64,000 nt of DNA from Clostridiaceae bacterium Marseille-Q3526 (GTDB lineage Bacteria; Bacillota; Clostridia; Lachnospirales; Lachnospiraceae): the NCBI GenBank assembly GCA_018223375.1, contig JAGTTS010000002.1:186001-250000 (forward strand), written 5' to 3'. Position numbers and translations under genes: made by a program. Of the stretch, positions 52,775 to 61,248 are shown one piece after another; position 1 is the stretch's first letter; each line of letters begins with the position of its first letter. The notes beneath the pieces are model-generated. The model was not told the DNA's origin and ran no database searches. It saw only the letters and a program-made list of their open reading frames with translations.

Positions 52775-54337
52775 ATGATAAATAAAGTAGGACGAGAGAT
52801 TCCGGAGGAGATTTTAAAGGCCACCGGGAAAAAGGTATTTGAAGGCGCGTACGCATACGATAATTACGAATATACAAAAGCGGCTCCTACTGTCCGGGCC
52901 TTATCGGATCCAAAGCGCTCCAAGATGGTTTCTTCCATCCGCGAAGCCCTGGAAAAGTGCGGAATCCGCGACAATATGACTCTTTCCTTCCACCATCATT
53001 TCCGCGAGGGAGATTATGTGGTAAATATGGTGATGGAAGAGGTTCACAATATGGGAATCAAGGGCATCACCGTCTGCGCCAGCTCGTTAGGAAAGGCAAA
53101 CGACGCCATTGTGCCTTACATTGAAGACGGAACCATCACAGGAATCCAGTCCTCTGGCGTGAGAGGAAAGATTGGAGAGGCTATTTCCGGCGGAAAGCTG
53201 AGAGATCTGGCGATTATGCGTTCCCACGGCGGCCGTGTGAGAGCCATCGAGTCAGGCGAGGTTCACATTGATATCGCCTTCATCGGAGCGCCCACCTGCG
53301 ATGAGTACGGAAACTGCCGTCCAAACGGCGGGAAGAGCGACTGCGGCGTATTATCTTACGCCATGGTAGACGCGGAGTATGCAGACAAGGTCGTGGCGGT
53401 TACAGACTGCCTGGTGCCGTTTCCAAACATTCCGGCCAGCATTTCCATGACCAACGTGGACTATGTGTGCGTGGTAGACGCCATCGGAAATCCGGAGAAA
53501 ATCGCCACAGGAGCGGCAAAGCCTACCACAGACGTGAGAAAGCTGATGATGGCCGATTACTGTACCCAGTTTGTAATTAACACGCCTTATTTTAAGGATG
53601 GATTTTCCTACCAGACAGGCGTAGGCGGCGCGTCCATCGCCTCCACAATTTCCCTGGGAAAGATTATGGAGGAGCGGGGCATCCAGATGGGGCTGGGGCT
53701 CGGCGGAATTACGACGCCTATGTGCCAGCTGCTGGAGAAGGGCTTAATCAGAACTCTGGTAGATACGCAGGATTTCGATATGGGAGCCATCGAGTCGATT
53801 AAGAAAAATCCAAACCACATTGAGATTTCCGCCTCCGAATATGCGAACCCCTTCAACAAGGGCGCTTATGTCAATAAGCTGGATTTCGTGATCCTGGCGG
53901 CTCTTGAGGTGGACGTAAACTTTAACTGCAACGTGGTGGTCGGATCTAACGGCGTGATTACAGGCGCTCAGGGAGGGCATCCCGACACAGCCGCAGGCGC
54001 CAAGTGTACGATTGTGATTGCTCCGCTTCTGCAGGGCAGGATTCCGGCTGTCTGCACAGACGTAACAACTGTCACCACGCCTGGAGAGACCGTAGACGTA
54101 GTCATCACAGATTACGGCATTGCCATCAATCCGAAACGCCAGGATCTCATTGACTGCATGAAGGAAAAGAACGTAAAGCTTCCGTTCTGCACCATTGAGG
54201 AGCTGAGAGACAAGGCGTACGCGATGACAGGAACCCCGGATCCAGTTCAGTTTGAGGACAGGGTTGTGGGAATTATCGAAGGACGCGACGGAACCATCAT
54301 GGATGTGGTAAGGCAGATCAAGGAATTTGAGTTTTAA
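52775..54337 (+). CDS. citF: Citrate lyase alpha subunit (citrate:acetyl-ACP transferase)
   Basis: About 520 residues from the ATG at 52775, with GAGGGGG 9 bases upstream inside citE; the frame opens earlier but overlaps citE. CitF landmarks include LSFHHHFREGDYVVN, IGAPTCDEYGNCRPNGG and TGAQGGHPDTAAGAKCT. It swaps the acetyl group on CitD for citrate. citC and citXG, needed to activate the complex, are elsewhere in this window. No citrate transporter or oxaloacetate decarboxylase gene is seen nearby. Confidence 0.96.
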   Translation: MINKVGREIPEEILKATGKKVFEGAYAYDNYEYTKAAPTVRALSDPKRSKMVSSIREALEKCGIRDNMTLSFHHHFREGDYVVNMVMEEVHNMGIKGITVCASSLGKANDAIVPYIEDGTITGIQSSGVRGKIGEAISGGKLRDLAIMRSHGGRVRAIESGEVHIDIAFIGAPTCDEYGNCRPNGGKSDCGVLSYAMVDAEYADKVVAVTDCLVPFPNIPASISMTNVDYVCVVDAIGNPEKIATGAAKPTTDVRKLMMADYCTQFVINTPYFKDGFSYQTGVGGASIASTISLGKIMEERGIQMGLGLGGITTPMCQLLEKGLIRTLVDTQDFDMGAIESIKKNPNHIEISASEYANPFNKGAYVNKLDFVILAALEVDVNFNCNVVVGSNGVITGAQGGHPDTAAGAKCTIVIAPLLQGRIPAVCTDVTTVTTPGETVDVVITDYGIAINPKRQDLIDCMKEKNVKLPFCTIEELRDKAYAMTGTPDPVQFEDRVVGIIEGRDGTIMDVVRQIKEFEF

Positions 54338-54393
54338 CTGCAGCAGAAAATAAATGAGACATCCATTCTAAACAACTATCTTCATTATATCGC

Positions 54394-54436
54394 ATCAGCC
54401 GTCTGCCCTGCTTTTTGCGGAGTCCAGGCGGCTGAT
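54394..54436. terminator. Hairpin between citF and the LysR gene
   Basis: Arms ATCAGCCGTCTG (54394-54405) and CAGGCGGCTGAT (54425-54436) pair with one mismatch. There is no T-run directly after it on either strand. It probably serves the convergent ends of citF and the LysR gene. Confidence 0.5.
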
Positions 54437-54475
54437 ACAGATCTGTTATGAGAACGGCAGGGGCGCTGGGATACT

Positions 54476-55381
54476 CTACAGTCCGCTTTTGGCGTTTAAA
54501 AGAAAATCCATAAAATCACGCATATATTTTGTCAGGTATAGGCCTTTTTTGAAGCAAAGATAGCAGTGGCGGTCTGTGGCAGAATTCAGCACAGGGTAGA
54601 CGCAGGCCTTTTCCTTCAGCTCTTCTGTATTTTCAATGCAGCTTTTGGGAAAGAGCATAACGGCTCCGCAGGCCAGGCAGACGCGGCGTCCCACTTCGAT
54701 GCTTCCCGTTTCCAGAAGGATCTTCGGCTGGATTCCGCTTGCAATAAAAAGGCTGTCCTGGATGGTGCGGACATTGTGGCCCGGCTTGTTGGCAATAAAA
54801 CGCTCATTTTTCGCCTCCGTAATAGAAATGGGGGTTCCGTCTGGGATTCTGGAAGCCAGACTGGTAGAGCGGGCGGCCAGAAGAACCAGCTCTTCATTTT
54901 CCAGAAGCTGATAAGTCAGCTCTTCATGGCGGGCTACCGTAGTCATGCAGGCCAGATCCACCGTTCCGTTTAACACCATATGTTCCATTAGGCTGGAACC
55001 CTGTTCAAAAAGCTCCACTGTCACATGGGGGTAGGCTTCAAAAAAGCGGGGCAGAGCCAGAGGAAGCAGCATCATGCCTCTCTGAACGGGAATTCCAAAT
55101 TTGATTTTTCCGTGTTCCTCCGCCCGTATTTCCTCAATTTCCCGCTCTAAATTAGCGTGGATGGCCAGAATCTGTCCAGCCGCCTCCATGTACTTTTCGC
55201 CGGCCGGAGTCAGAGACAATGGCTCGGTTGTTCGATTAAAAACCGCCGTTCCCAGATTTGTCTCCACCAGCTTTACCATCTGGCTCAGAGAGGGCTGGGA
55301 GATAAAAAGCTTCTTGGCTGCCGCTGTGATGCTCCCCTCCTGCAGGATCGTCATCATATACTGCGCGTGTTTCAGATTCAA
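54476..55381 (-). CDS. LysR-family transcriptional regulator
   Basis: 301 residues. An N-terminal winged HTH (MTILQEGSITAAAKKLFISQPSLSQMV) is followed by a periplasmic-binding-like effector domain starting near HGKIKFGIPVQRG. The start is TTG at 55381, with AAGGAGG 7 bases upstream. That binding site lies in the 3' arm of a perfect 12-bp hairpin (55387-55427), so translation may be restricted. By position it could control citDEF (convergent neighbour), as LysR-type CitR regulators do elsewhere; this is inference. A terminator-type T-run is part of the same hairpin. Confidence 0.9.
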   Translation of the reverse strand: MNLKHAQYMMTILQEGSITAAAKKLFISQPSLSQMVKLVETNLGTAVFNRTTEPLSLTPAGEKYMEAAGQILAIHANLEREIEEIRAEEHGKIKFGIPVQRGMMLLPLALPRFFEAYPHVTVELFEQGSSLMEHMVLNGTVDLACMTTVARHEELTYQLLENEELVLLAARSTSLASRIPDGTPISITEAKNERFIANKPGHNVRTIQDSLFIASGIQPKILLETGSIEVGRRVCLACGAVMLFPKSCIENTEELKEKACVYPVLNSATDRHCYLCFKKGLYLTKYMRDFMDFLLNAKSGL

Positions 55382-55386
55382 AAAAT

Positions 55387-55427
55387 GCCTCCTTCTGCCG
55401 CCTGCCTGCCAGGACGCAGAAGGAGGC
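55387..55427 (-). promoter_or_regulatory. Hairpin that hides the LysR ribosome binding site
   Basis: On the minus strand GCCTCCTTCTGC (55427-55416), a 17-base loop, then GCAGAAGGAGGC (55398-55387) followed by ATTTTTTG, whose last three bases are the TTG start codon. The 3' arm contains the Shine-Dalgarno AAGGAGG. The same structure also reads as a terminator for transcripts arriving from bioY. A weak promoter (TATGAT at 55449-55444 on minus) would begin the LysR mRNA just before the hairpin. Confidence 0.7.
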
Positions 55428-55547
55428 GTTTATTTCTGCCTCTATCATACCAGATAATCGAAGTAAAATCCAGCGGGACGATTCGCTGTGCTTTCTGTCC
55501 GGTTTGCGGTCTGCTGCCGCCAGAGCGGACGATTCCGCCTGTTTTTA

Positions 55548-56126
55548 TCAGCTTCGCAGAGACAGGCGGACGATTTCCCGGCGCAGCCTGGAGCCGATGA
55601 CAAGGGCGAACAAAATTTTTGCCGCGTCTCCGGGAAGGTAGGGGATGACACCGGAGGCCAGACCGGCTGTAAAGGAAACTCCCAGCTGGTGGGACAGCCA
55701 GCTGGTTCCGAACAGGTAGCATACACCTGTGCCAAGTACCATGCCGGCAGCATGAAACAGCTTTTTGCCTGGAAAATGGTCAATAAAAAATCCGGAGATG
55801 ACTGCCATAAAAATAAACCCGATTAAGTATCCTCCAGTAGGGCCGGCCAGCTTTCCAAACCCTCCTGTAAAGCCGGAAAAAACAGGGAGTCCGGCCATTC
55901 CCAAGAGAAGATAGACCAGATAGCTGACAGCGCCGGCCTTCATTCCCAGAACATAGACAGCCAGGTAGACAGCCAGATTCGTGAAAGAAATGGGAACAGG
56001 GCTGAAGGGCAGGGGGATTGCCAAAGGCCCCAGCACACAGGTCAGGGCAGTCATCAGCCCGATTAAACTCATAGTCTGCACAGTAAGAAACGGTCTGCGT
56101 TCAGCAGCAGAATTCATTTTATTCAT
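55548..56126 (-). CDS. bioY: Biotin transporter BioY (ECF S component)
   Basis: 192 residues with six hydrophobic helices. TCVLGPLAIPLPFSPVPISFTNLAVYLA and GGFGKLAGPTGGYLIGF type segments (here shown in parts: GPLAIPLPFSPVP and FGKLAGPTGGYLIGF) are diagnostic of BioY. It binds biotin and works with a shared ECF energizing module. Downstream of bioB on the same strand, so probably under the same BirA-controlled promoter; 91 bases with a 15-bp inverted repeat separate the two. Confidence 0.95.
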   Translation of the reverse strand: MNKMNSAAERRPFLTVQTMSLIGLMTALTCVLGPLAIPLPFSPVPISFTNLAVYLAVYVLGMKAGAVSYLVYLLLGMAGLPVFSGFTGGFGKLAGPTGGYLIGFIFMAVISGFFIDHFPGKKLFHAAGMVLGTGVCYLFGTSWLSHQLGVSFTAGLASGVIPYLPGDAAKILFALVIGSRLRREIVRLSLRS

Positions 56127-56153
56127 AGTAAACTCCTGTCATATCGTTATTTA

Positions 56154-56213
56154 TCAAGAAACATAAACGTTTGTGTGACTTTCAGTGGAACAAAAAAAGT
56201 TTATGTTTCTTGA
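56154..56213. repeat. 15-bp perfect inverted repeat between bioB and bioY
   Basis: TCAAGAAACATAAAC (56154-56168) and its exact complement (56199-56213) with a 30-base spacer. On the plus strand it is followed by TTTTTT, but both flanking genes are read on the minus strand. On minus it has no trailing T-run, so it is a leader/processing hairpin or an operator rather than a simple terminator. Confidence 0.65.
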
Positions 56214-56217
56214 TTTT

Positions 56218-57183
56218 TTAAAGGGAAAATCCCATCTCAGCCAGCATCTTCTGATCTGCATCAATTCCGTTTCCCGATGTGGTGAGCATATCTCCTGTGA
56301 TAGCCGCGTTGGCGCCGGAGAGAAAGGCGTTCCGGCCGCTGTCCGCCATAGAATTTCTGCCTGCCGCCAGCCGGATCTGGGCTTCTGGATTCAGGTAACG
56401 GAAGACAGCGACCGTTCTTAAAATATCCTCCTCTGACAGAGGGGGAAGATTTTCAAACGGTGTGCCTGGAATAGGGCGCAGCACATTTAAGGGGATGGAC
56501 AAAATCTTCAGCCCGCTGAGAGTGAAAGCCATATCGACGCGGTCTTCCCAGGTTTCTCCCATTCCGATAATGCCGCCTGAACAGACGTCGAGGCCTGCTG
56601 CCCTGGCCCGCCGGATCACCTCCAGCTTGTCGTCAAAGGTGTGGGTGGTACAGATATTCGGGAAATTTCTCCGGGAAGTTTCGATATTCGCATGGTATCT
56701 GGTAACGCCGGCTTCCTTCAGGCGATGAAAATCTGCCTCAGACAGCAGCCCGTGGGACGCGCACAGATTGATGTCACAGTTTTTTGCCATAGAGCGGTAG
56801 GCGGCGAGAGCCTGCTCAAACTCCTGCCCGCTTAAAGCCCGTCCTGCAGTAACGACGGAATAGCGTCTCACGTGTCTGGCCTCATGAAGACGGCAGTCAG
56901 AGAGTATAGCCGTTGGTTCTAAAAAAGGATACTCCTCGATCTTGGTCTGCCAGCAGGCGGACTGGGCACAGAATTTACAGTTTTCCGGACAGCGCCCGCT
57001 GCGCCCGTTGATAATGGAGCAGAGCTCTGCATACTGGCCGCAGAGAGCTTTTCGTATGGCGTCTGCTCCGCGCCGCAAAGCGTCTAAATCCTCTGTCAGC
57101 AGGAAAGAGACATCGTCCTCCTGCGTTAACCGTTTCCCTTTTATAATTTCTTCAGCTGTGTGTTCTGCAGCGCCTGATCTCAT
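56218..57183 (-). CDS. bioB: Biotin synthase
   Basis: 321 residues. The radical SAM motif is CPENCKFC (CxxxCxxC), preceded by IINGRSGR. ISTSRRNFPN-type sequence (here ETSRRNFPNICTTHTF), GIIGMGETWEDR, and the late RLAAGRN with the conserved Arg of the 2Fe-2S site follow. It inserts sulfur into dethiobiotin. Its promoter overlaps a BirA box. No bioA, bioD or bioF is visible, so this strain may rely on imported or partial precursors at this locus. An AAGGAGAGG precedes the ATG. Confidence 0.95.
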   Translation of the reverse strand: MRSGAAEHTAEEIIKGKRLTQEDDVSFLLTEDLDALRRGADAIRKALCGQYAELCSIINGRSGRCPENCKFCAQSACWQTKIEEYPFLEPTAILSDCRLHEARHVRRYSVVTAGRALSGQEFEQALAAYRSMAKNCDINLCASHGLLSEADFHRLKEAGVTRYHANIETSRRNFPNICTTHTFDDKLEVIRRARAAGLDVCSGGIIGMGETWEDRVDMAFTLSGLKILSIPLNVLRPIPGTPFENLPPLSEEDILRTVAVFRYLNPEAQIRLAAGRNSMADSGRNAFLSGANAAITGDMLTTSGNGIDADQKMLAEMGFSL

Positions 57184-57215
57184 GGCAGCCTCTCCTTTGC
57201 AAGTGTGATGGCTGT

Positions 57216-57245
57216 ATTATAAACCTGTGTGCGGAGAATTGTCAA
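57216..57245 (-). promoter_or_regulatory. bioB promoter
   Basis: On the minus strand TTGACA (57245-57240), 18 bases, TATAAT (57221-57216): both boxes match the consensus perfectly. The -35 lies inside the BirA box. Confidence 0.8.
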
Positions 57246-57269
57246 CCAAAAATAAAATAAAGGTTTACA
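57239..57269. promoter_or_regulatory. BirA (biotin repressor) box
   Basis: TTGTCAACC (57239-57247), 14 bases, GGTTTACA (57262-57269): the palindrome and spacing of Firmicutes BirA operators. It overlaps the -35 of bioB, so biotin-bound BirA would block transcription of bioB-bioY. birA itself is not in the window. Confidence 0.82.
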
Positions 57270-57297
57270 GTTTACTGTCCGCATCCTTGATTTTCAG

Positions 57298-57326
57298 TTG
57301 ACTTGATTTTTCCTATGGCTTATAAT
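57298..57326 (+). promoter_or_regulatory. Promoter of yicC-gmk-rpoZ
   Basis: TTGACT (57298-57303), 17 bases, TATAAT (57321-57326), 34 bases before the yicC ATG. Confidence 0.8.
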
Positions 57327-57359
57327 AATAGCTATCTATGGACAAAGGAAGGTGCAGCC

Positions 57360-58238
57360 ATGTTAAAAAGTATGACAGGCTTCGGAAGGTGCGAGATTGC
57401 TACAGAGGAATATAAGATATCTGTGGAGATGAAAGCGGTCAACCACCGCTATCTGGATCTGAGCATTAAGATGCCTAAGAAGTTTAATTATTTTGAAGCC
57501 TCGATCCGAACCCTGCTGAAGCAGTATATTCAGAGGGGAAAGGTCGATCTGTTTATTACATATGAGGATTACACAGAGGAGAAGATGGCCCTTAAGTACA
57601 ACGCTTCTCTGGCAGCAGAATATATGGCCTACTTTGAGAAGATGGCGGAGCAGTTTCACATTGACAATGATATCAGAGTGTCCGATCTGGCCAGATATCC
57701 GGACGTGCTGATGATGGAGCAGGTTCCGGAGGACGAGGAGCATATGTGGGCCATCCTGAAAGAGGCGGTCACAGAGGCGGCGTCCCGCTTTGTGGAGACC
57801 AGAGTGAAAGAGGGAGAGAATTTAAAGGCAGATCTCCTGGCGAAGTTAGATCATATGGCAGTTCTGGTCAGGGAAATCGAGGAGCGCTCTCCGGCTATTG
57901 TGGCGGAGTACAGACAGAAGCTGGAGGAGAAGGTAAAGGAACTCCTTTCCGGAACGGCCATTGACGACGGCCGGATTGCCGCGGAGGTGACGATTTTTGC
58001 AGATAAAATCTGCACGGATGAGGAGACTGTGCGCTTAAAGAGCCACATTGAGGCCACCAAGACAGAGCTTCTCTCCGGCGGCAGCGTGGGAAGAAAGCTG
58101 GATTTCATTGCCCAGGAGATGAACCGGGAGGCCAATACGATTCTCTCCAAGGCCAACGATCTGGAGGTTTCCGATAAGGCTATCGCTCTGAAAACAGAGA
58201 TCGAGAAGGTGAGAGAGCAGATTCAGAATATCGAGTAG
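57360..58238 (+). CDS. yicC: YicC-family endoribonuclease-like protein
   Basis: About 292 residues from the ATG at 57360, which gives the family start MLKSMTGFGR; AAAGGAAGG lies upstream. Other hallmarks are VEMKAVNHRYLDLSIKMP at the N-terminus and GRKLDFIAQEMNREANTI near the C-terminus. YicC proteins have been reported as ribonucleases acting on small RNA. First of a conserved yicC-gmk-rpoZ group. The frame is open upstream to 57303 but that part crosses the promoter. Confidence 0.93.
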   Translation: MLKSMTGFGRCEIATEEYKISVEMKAVNHRYLDLSIKMPKKFNYFEASIRTLLKQYIQRGKVDLFITYEDYTEEKMALKYNASLAAEYMAYFEKMAEQFHIDNDIRVSDLARYPDVLMMEQVPEDEEHMWAILKEAVTEAASRFVETRVKEGENLKADLLAKLDHMAVLVREIEERSPAIVAEYRQKLEEKVKELLSGTAIDDGRIAAEVTIFADKICTDEETVRLKSHIEATKTELLSGGSVGRKLDFIAQEMNREANTILSKANDLEVSDKAIALKTEIEKVREQIQNIE

Positions 58239-58302
58239 AATGCAGCCTGATTTGACTGCCCACTGAATTTTATATGATATAACAGAGACAGGAGGATGGA
58301 AA

Positions 58303-58935
58303 ATGGACAATCAGGGAACCTTAGTCGTTGTCTCCGGTTTTTCAGGAGCCGGGAAGGGAACGGTAATGAAGGCGCTTATCTCAAAGTACGAGAATTACGC
58401 GCTGTCTATTTCCGCCACAACCAGAGCTCCCAGAGAGGGAGAGGAGAACGGAAGAGAGTATTTTTTTAAGACCAGGGAAGAGTTTGAGGAGATGATCCGT
58501 GAGGATCAGCTGGTAGAGTACGCCCAGTACGTGGAGAACTACTACGGAACTCCTAAGAAATATGTGTTTGACAACATCGAGGCGGGAAAGGACGTTCTGC
58601 TGGAGATAGAAATCCAGGGAGCCTTAAAGGTAAAGGAGAAGTTTCCCGAGGCGATGCTGGTGTTTATCATGCCCCCCAGCGCAGAAGAACTGAAGAGAAG
58701 ACTGGTAGGCCGGGGAACAGAGGATGCGCAGACGATTCAGGCGCGTCTTAAGCGGGCCGGAGAAGAGGCGGACTCCATTCAGCAGTATGACTACACAGTG
58801 ATCAACGACACAGTTGAAAACTGCGTGGAGACTCTGCACGCCCTGATCCAGAGCCAGAGAGCCAGAGTAGGAAACCACAGAGAATTTATCGCCCAGGTCC
58901 AGAAGGACGTAAAGCAGCTGACAGCTGACAAATAA
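58303..58935 (+). CDS. gmk: Guanylate kinase
   Basis: 210 residues. P-loop SGFSGAGKGTVMKAL, then SATTRAPREGEENGREYFF (GMP-binding Arg/Tyr), VLLEIEIQGA and IMPPSAEELKRRL. Converts GMP to GDP in the cytoplasm. AGGAGG lies 8 bases before the ATG. A small imperfect hairpin (58951-58989) follows the gene, ahead of rpoZ. Confidence 0.96.
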   Translation: MDNQGTLVVVSGFSGAGKGTVMKALISKYENYALSISATTRAPREGEENGREYFFKTREEFEEMIREDQLVEYAQYVENYYGTPKKYVFDNIEAGKDVLLEIEIQGALKVKEKFPEAMLVFIMPPSAEELKRRLVGRGTEDAQTIQARLKRAGEEADSIQQYDYTVINDTVENCVETLHALIQSQRARVGNHREFIAQVQKDVKQLTADK

Positions 58936-59027
58936 GCGGTTAAAAGCAAAACCATGACTCCTCCATTGATAAATGGGCTGGACCATGGTAAAATAATAGA
59001 ATACCAGAAAAAGGAGATATGATCATT

Positions 59028-59288
59028 ATGATGTTAAAGCCATCTTATACAGACTTGATGGAAGTAGTAAACAGCGGCGTGGAGGAAGGCGCAGATCCGA
59101 TTATTCAGAGCCGCTATTCTATCGTAATCGCCACAGCCAAGCGCGCCAGACAGCTGATTGCCAAGGAGGATCCGTCTATCGCTTCCGCCAGCAGAAAGCC
59201 GCTTTCTGTTGCCATTGACGAACTCTACAGTTCCAAGGTGAAGATTGTCAGCGAGGATGACAGCTCCGAGGACGACATCCAGTTTTAA
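59028..59288 (+). CDS. rpoZ: RNA polymerase omega subunit
   Basis: About 86 residues, beginning MMLKPSYTDLM; ATGs at 59019, 59028 and 59031 are in frame and 59028 has an 11-base spacing from AAGGAG. The signature SRYSIVIATAKRARQLI near residues 28-44 is the omega core. Promotes assembly of RNA polymerase. The acidic C-terminal tail is typical. Confidence 0.93.
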   Translation: MMLKPSYTDLMEVVNSGVEEGADPIIQSRYSIVIATAKRARQLIAKEDPSIASASRKPLSVAIDELYSSKVKIVSEDDSSEDDIQF

Positions 59289-59296
59289 GGAAACGG

Positions 59297-59335
59297 GCCG
59301 TCTCATGGCTTCATGCCGTGAGATGGCATTTTTGC
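59297..59335 (+). terminator. Terminator after rpoZ
   Basis: A 12-bp stem with two G-U pairs (59297-59308 with 59316-59327), 7-base loop, then ATTTTTGC. Confidence 0.82.
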
Positions 59336-59379
59336 TATAGGAAGAGAACATATAAAAATAATAAGTCAGGAGATGAACT

Positions 59380-60720
59380 ATGAAGATACTTTGTGTTTCC
59401 CTCGGCTGCGATAAGAACCTGGTAGACACAGAAATGATGTTAGGCCTTCTGAATAAGGACGGCTACACGTTTACAGACGATGAATATGAGGCGGATGTTA
59501 TCCTGATTAATACCTGCTGCTTCATTGGAGACGCCAAGGAGGAAAGTGTAAACACAATCCTTGAGATGGCGGAGCTTAAGAAAACAGGGCAGTGCAAGGC
59601 CCTGATTGTAGCCGGCTGTATGGCCCAGAGGTATAAGGAAGAGATTATGCAGGAGATTCCGGAGGTGGATGGAATCCTGGGAACTTCTACCTACGATGAG
59701 ATTTCCGATGTGATCCGCCAGGCCCTTTCCGGGCAGGAGCACATTTCCTGTTTCCACGATCTGTCTGTGCTGCCGGATGTGAAGGAGAAGCGTCTGGTGA
59801 CCACAGGAGGCCACTATGCCTTCTTAAAGATTGCGGAGGGCTGCGACAAGCGGTGCACCTACTGCATTATCCCTTATCTGAGAGGACCTTACAGAAGCGT
59901 TCCCATGGAGCGGCTGCTGGAGCAGGCAGAGGAGCTGGCAGAGCAGGGAGTGAAGGAGCTGATCCTGGTAGCGCAGGAGACGACTCTTTACGGAGTGGAT
60001 TTATATGGAAGAAAAGCGCTTCCGGAGCTTCTTAGGAAGCTGGCCGCCGTCTCGGGAATCCAGTGGATCCGGATTCAGTACTGTTATCCGGAAGAGATCA
60101 CAGAAGAGCTGATTCAGACCATTAAGACAGAGGAGAAGGTCTGCCACTACCTGGATATCCCTATCCAGCACGCCAGCGACAGAATTTTAAAGCGGATGAA
60201 CAGGAGAACTACCTTGGCGGAGCTGAAGAAAAACATTGCCCGCCTGAGGGAGGAGATTCCGGATATTGCTCTGAGAACCACCCTGATTTCCGGTTTCCCG
60301 GGAGAGACGAAGGAGGATCACGAACTGCTGTTAGATTTTGTGGAGGAGATGCAGTTTGAGCGTCTGGGCGTGTTCGCCTACTCAGCGGAGGAGGATACTC
60401 CGGCGGCTTCCTTCCCGGATCAGGTTCCCCAGGAAATCAAGGAGGAGCGCCGTGACGAGATTATGGAGCTGCAGCAGGAGATTGCTTTTGAGAAATCAGA
60501 GAATATGGAGGGACGTATTCTGGAGGTGATGATCGAGGGCAAGGTAGCGGACGAGAACGCTTATGTGGGAAGAACTTACATGGATGCGCCCAATGTGGAT
60601 GGACTGATTTTTGTAAACGGTGACGAGCCCCTGATGTCCGGCGATTTCTGCAGAGTCAGGGTAACGGGAGCTCTGGAGTATGATTTGATAGGAGAGTTGT
60701 GCGATGAATCTGCCGAATAA
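59380..60720 (+). CDS. rimO: Ribosomal protein S12 methylthiotransferase
   Basis: 446 residues. N-terminal UPF0004 domain with three cluster cysteines (VSLGCDKNLVD, INTCCFIGDAKEES, AGCMAQRY), radical SAM domain with CDKRCTYCIIP (CxxxCxxC), and a C-terminal TRAM domain. The S/C-GCxKN start and the sequence around GHYAFLKIAEGCD place it in RimO rather than MiaB. Its 3' end overlaps pgsA by 17 bases, which couples the two. Confidence 0.94.
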   Translation: MKILCVSLGCDKNLVDTEMMLGLLNKDGYTFTDDEYEADVILINTCCFIGDAKEESVNTILEMAELKKTGQCKALIVAGCMAQRYKEEIMQEIPEVDGILGTSTYDEISDVIRQALSGQEHISCFHDLSVLPDVKEKRLVTTGGHYAFLKIAEGCDKRCTYCIIPYLRGPYRSVPMERLLEQAEELAEQGVKELILVAQETTLYGVDLYGRKALPELLRKLAAVSGIQWIRIQYCYPEEITEELIQTIKTEEKVCHYLDIPIQHASDRILKRMNRRTTLAELKKNIARLREEIPDIALRTTLISGFPGETKEDHELLLDFVEEMQFERLGVFAYSAEEDTPAASFPDQVPQEIKEERRDEIMELQQEIAFEKSENMEGRILEVMIEGKVADENAYVGRTYMDAPNVDGLIFVNGDEPLMSGDFCRVRVTGALEYDLIGELCDESAE

Positions 60721-61246
60721 ACTTACAGTACTGCGTGTGATTATGATTCCGTTTTTCGTATTTTTCCTGCTCTGGCAGGGAGGAGAGAACAGAACCTTCC
60801 GCCTGATTGCCCTGGCGCTGTTTATCATAGCCAGCCTGACGGACCTGTTAGACGGAAAGATTGCCAGAAAGTATAATCTGGTGACTAACTTTGGAAAATT
60901 TATGGATCCTTTGGCTGACAAACTCTTAGTATGTTCTGCGCTGATCTGCCTGATTGAGCTGGGAGAGCTTCCGGCATGGATGGTATTAATTATTATCAGC
61001 CGTGAGTTTATTATCAGCGGTTTCCGTCTGGTGGCCTCTGATAACGGCGTGGTAATTGCGGCCAGCTACTGGGGAAAATTTAAGACAACCTTCCAGATGA
61101 TCGCGGTAGTGCTTTTAATTCTCGATATTCCGAGCCTTGTGCTTTTGACAAACCTCTGCGTCTGGATCGCTCTGGCGCTGACCATCATTTCACTGGTTGA
61201 TTACATTGTGAAGAACCATAAGGTTCTGACAGAAGGGAGCATCTAA
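60704..61246 (+). CDS. pgsA: CDP-diacylglycerol-glycerol-3-phosphate 3-phosphatidyltransferase
   Basis: 180 residues, an integral membrane CDP-alcohol phosphotransferase. The catalytic motif is split over SLTDLLDGKIARKYNLVTNFGKFMDPLAD (seen as LTDLLDGKIARK and GKFMDPLADK). About five or six membrane helices. It makes phosphatidylglycerol phosphate, precursor of the PG used by Cls at the left end of the window. The ATG lies inside rimO with AGGAGA 8 bases upstream. Confidence 0.94.
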   Translation: MNLPNKLTVLRVIMIPFFVFFLLWQGGENRTFRLIALALFIIASLTDLLDGKIARKYNLVTNFGKFMDPLADKLLVCSALICLIELGELPAWMVLIIISREFIISGFRLVASDNGVVIAASYWGKFKTTFQMIAVVLLILDIPSLVLLTNLCVWIALALTIISLVDYIVKNHKVLTEGSI

Positions 61247-61248
61247 AC

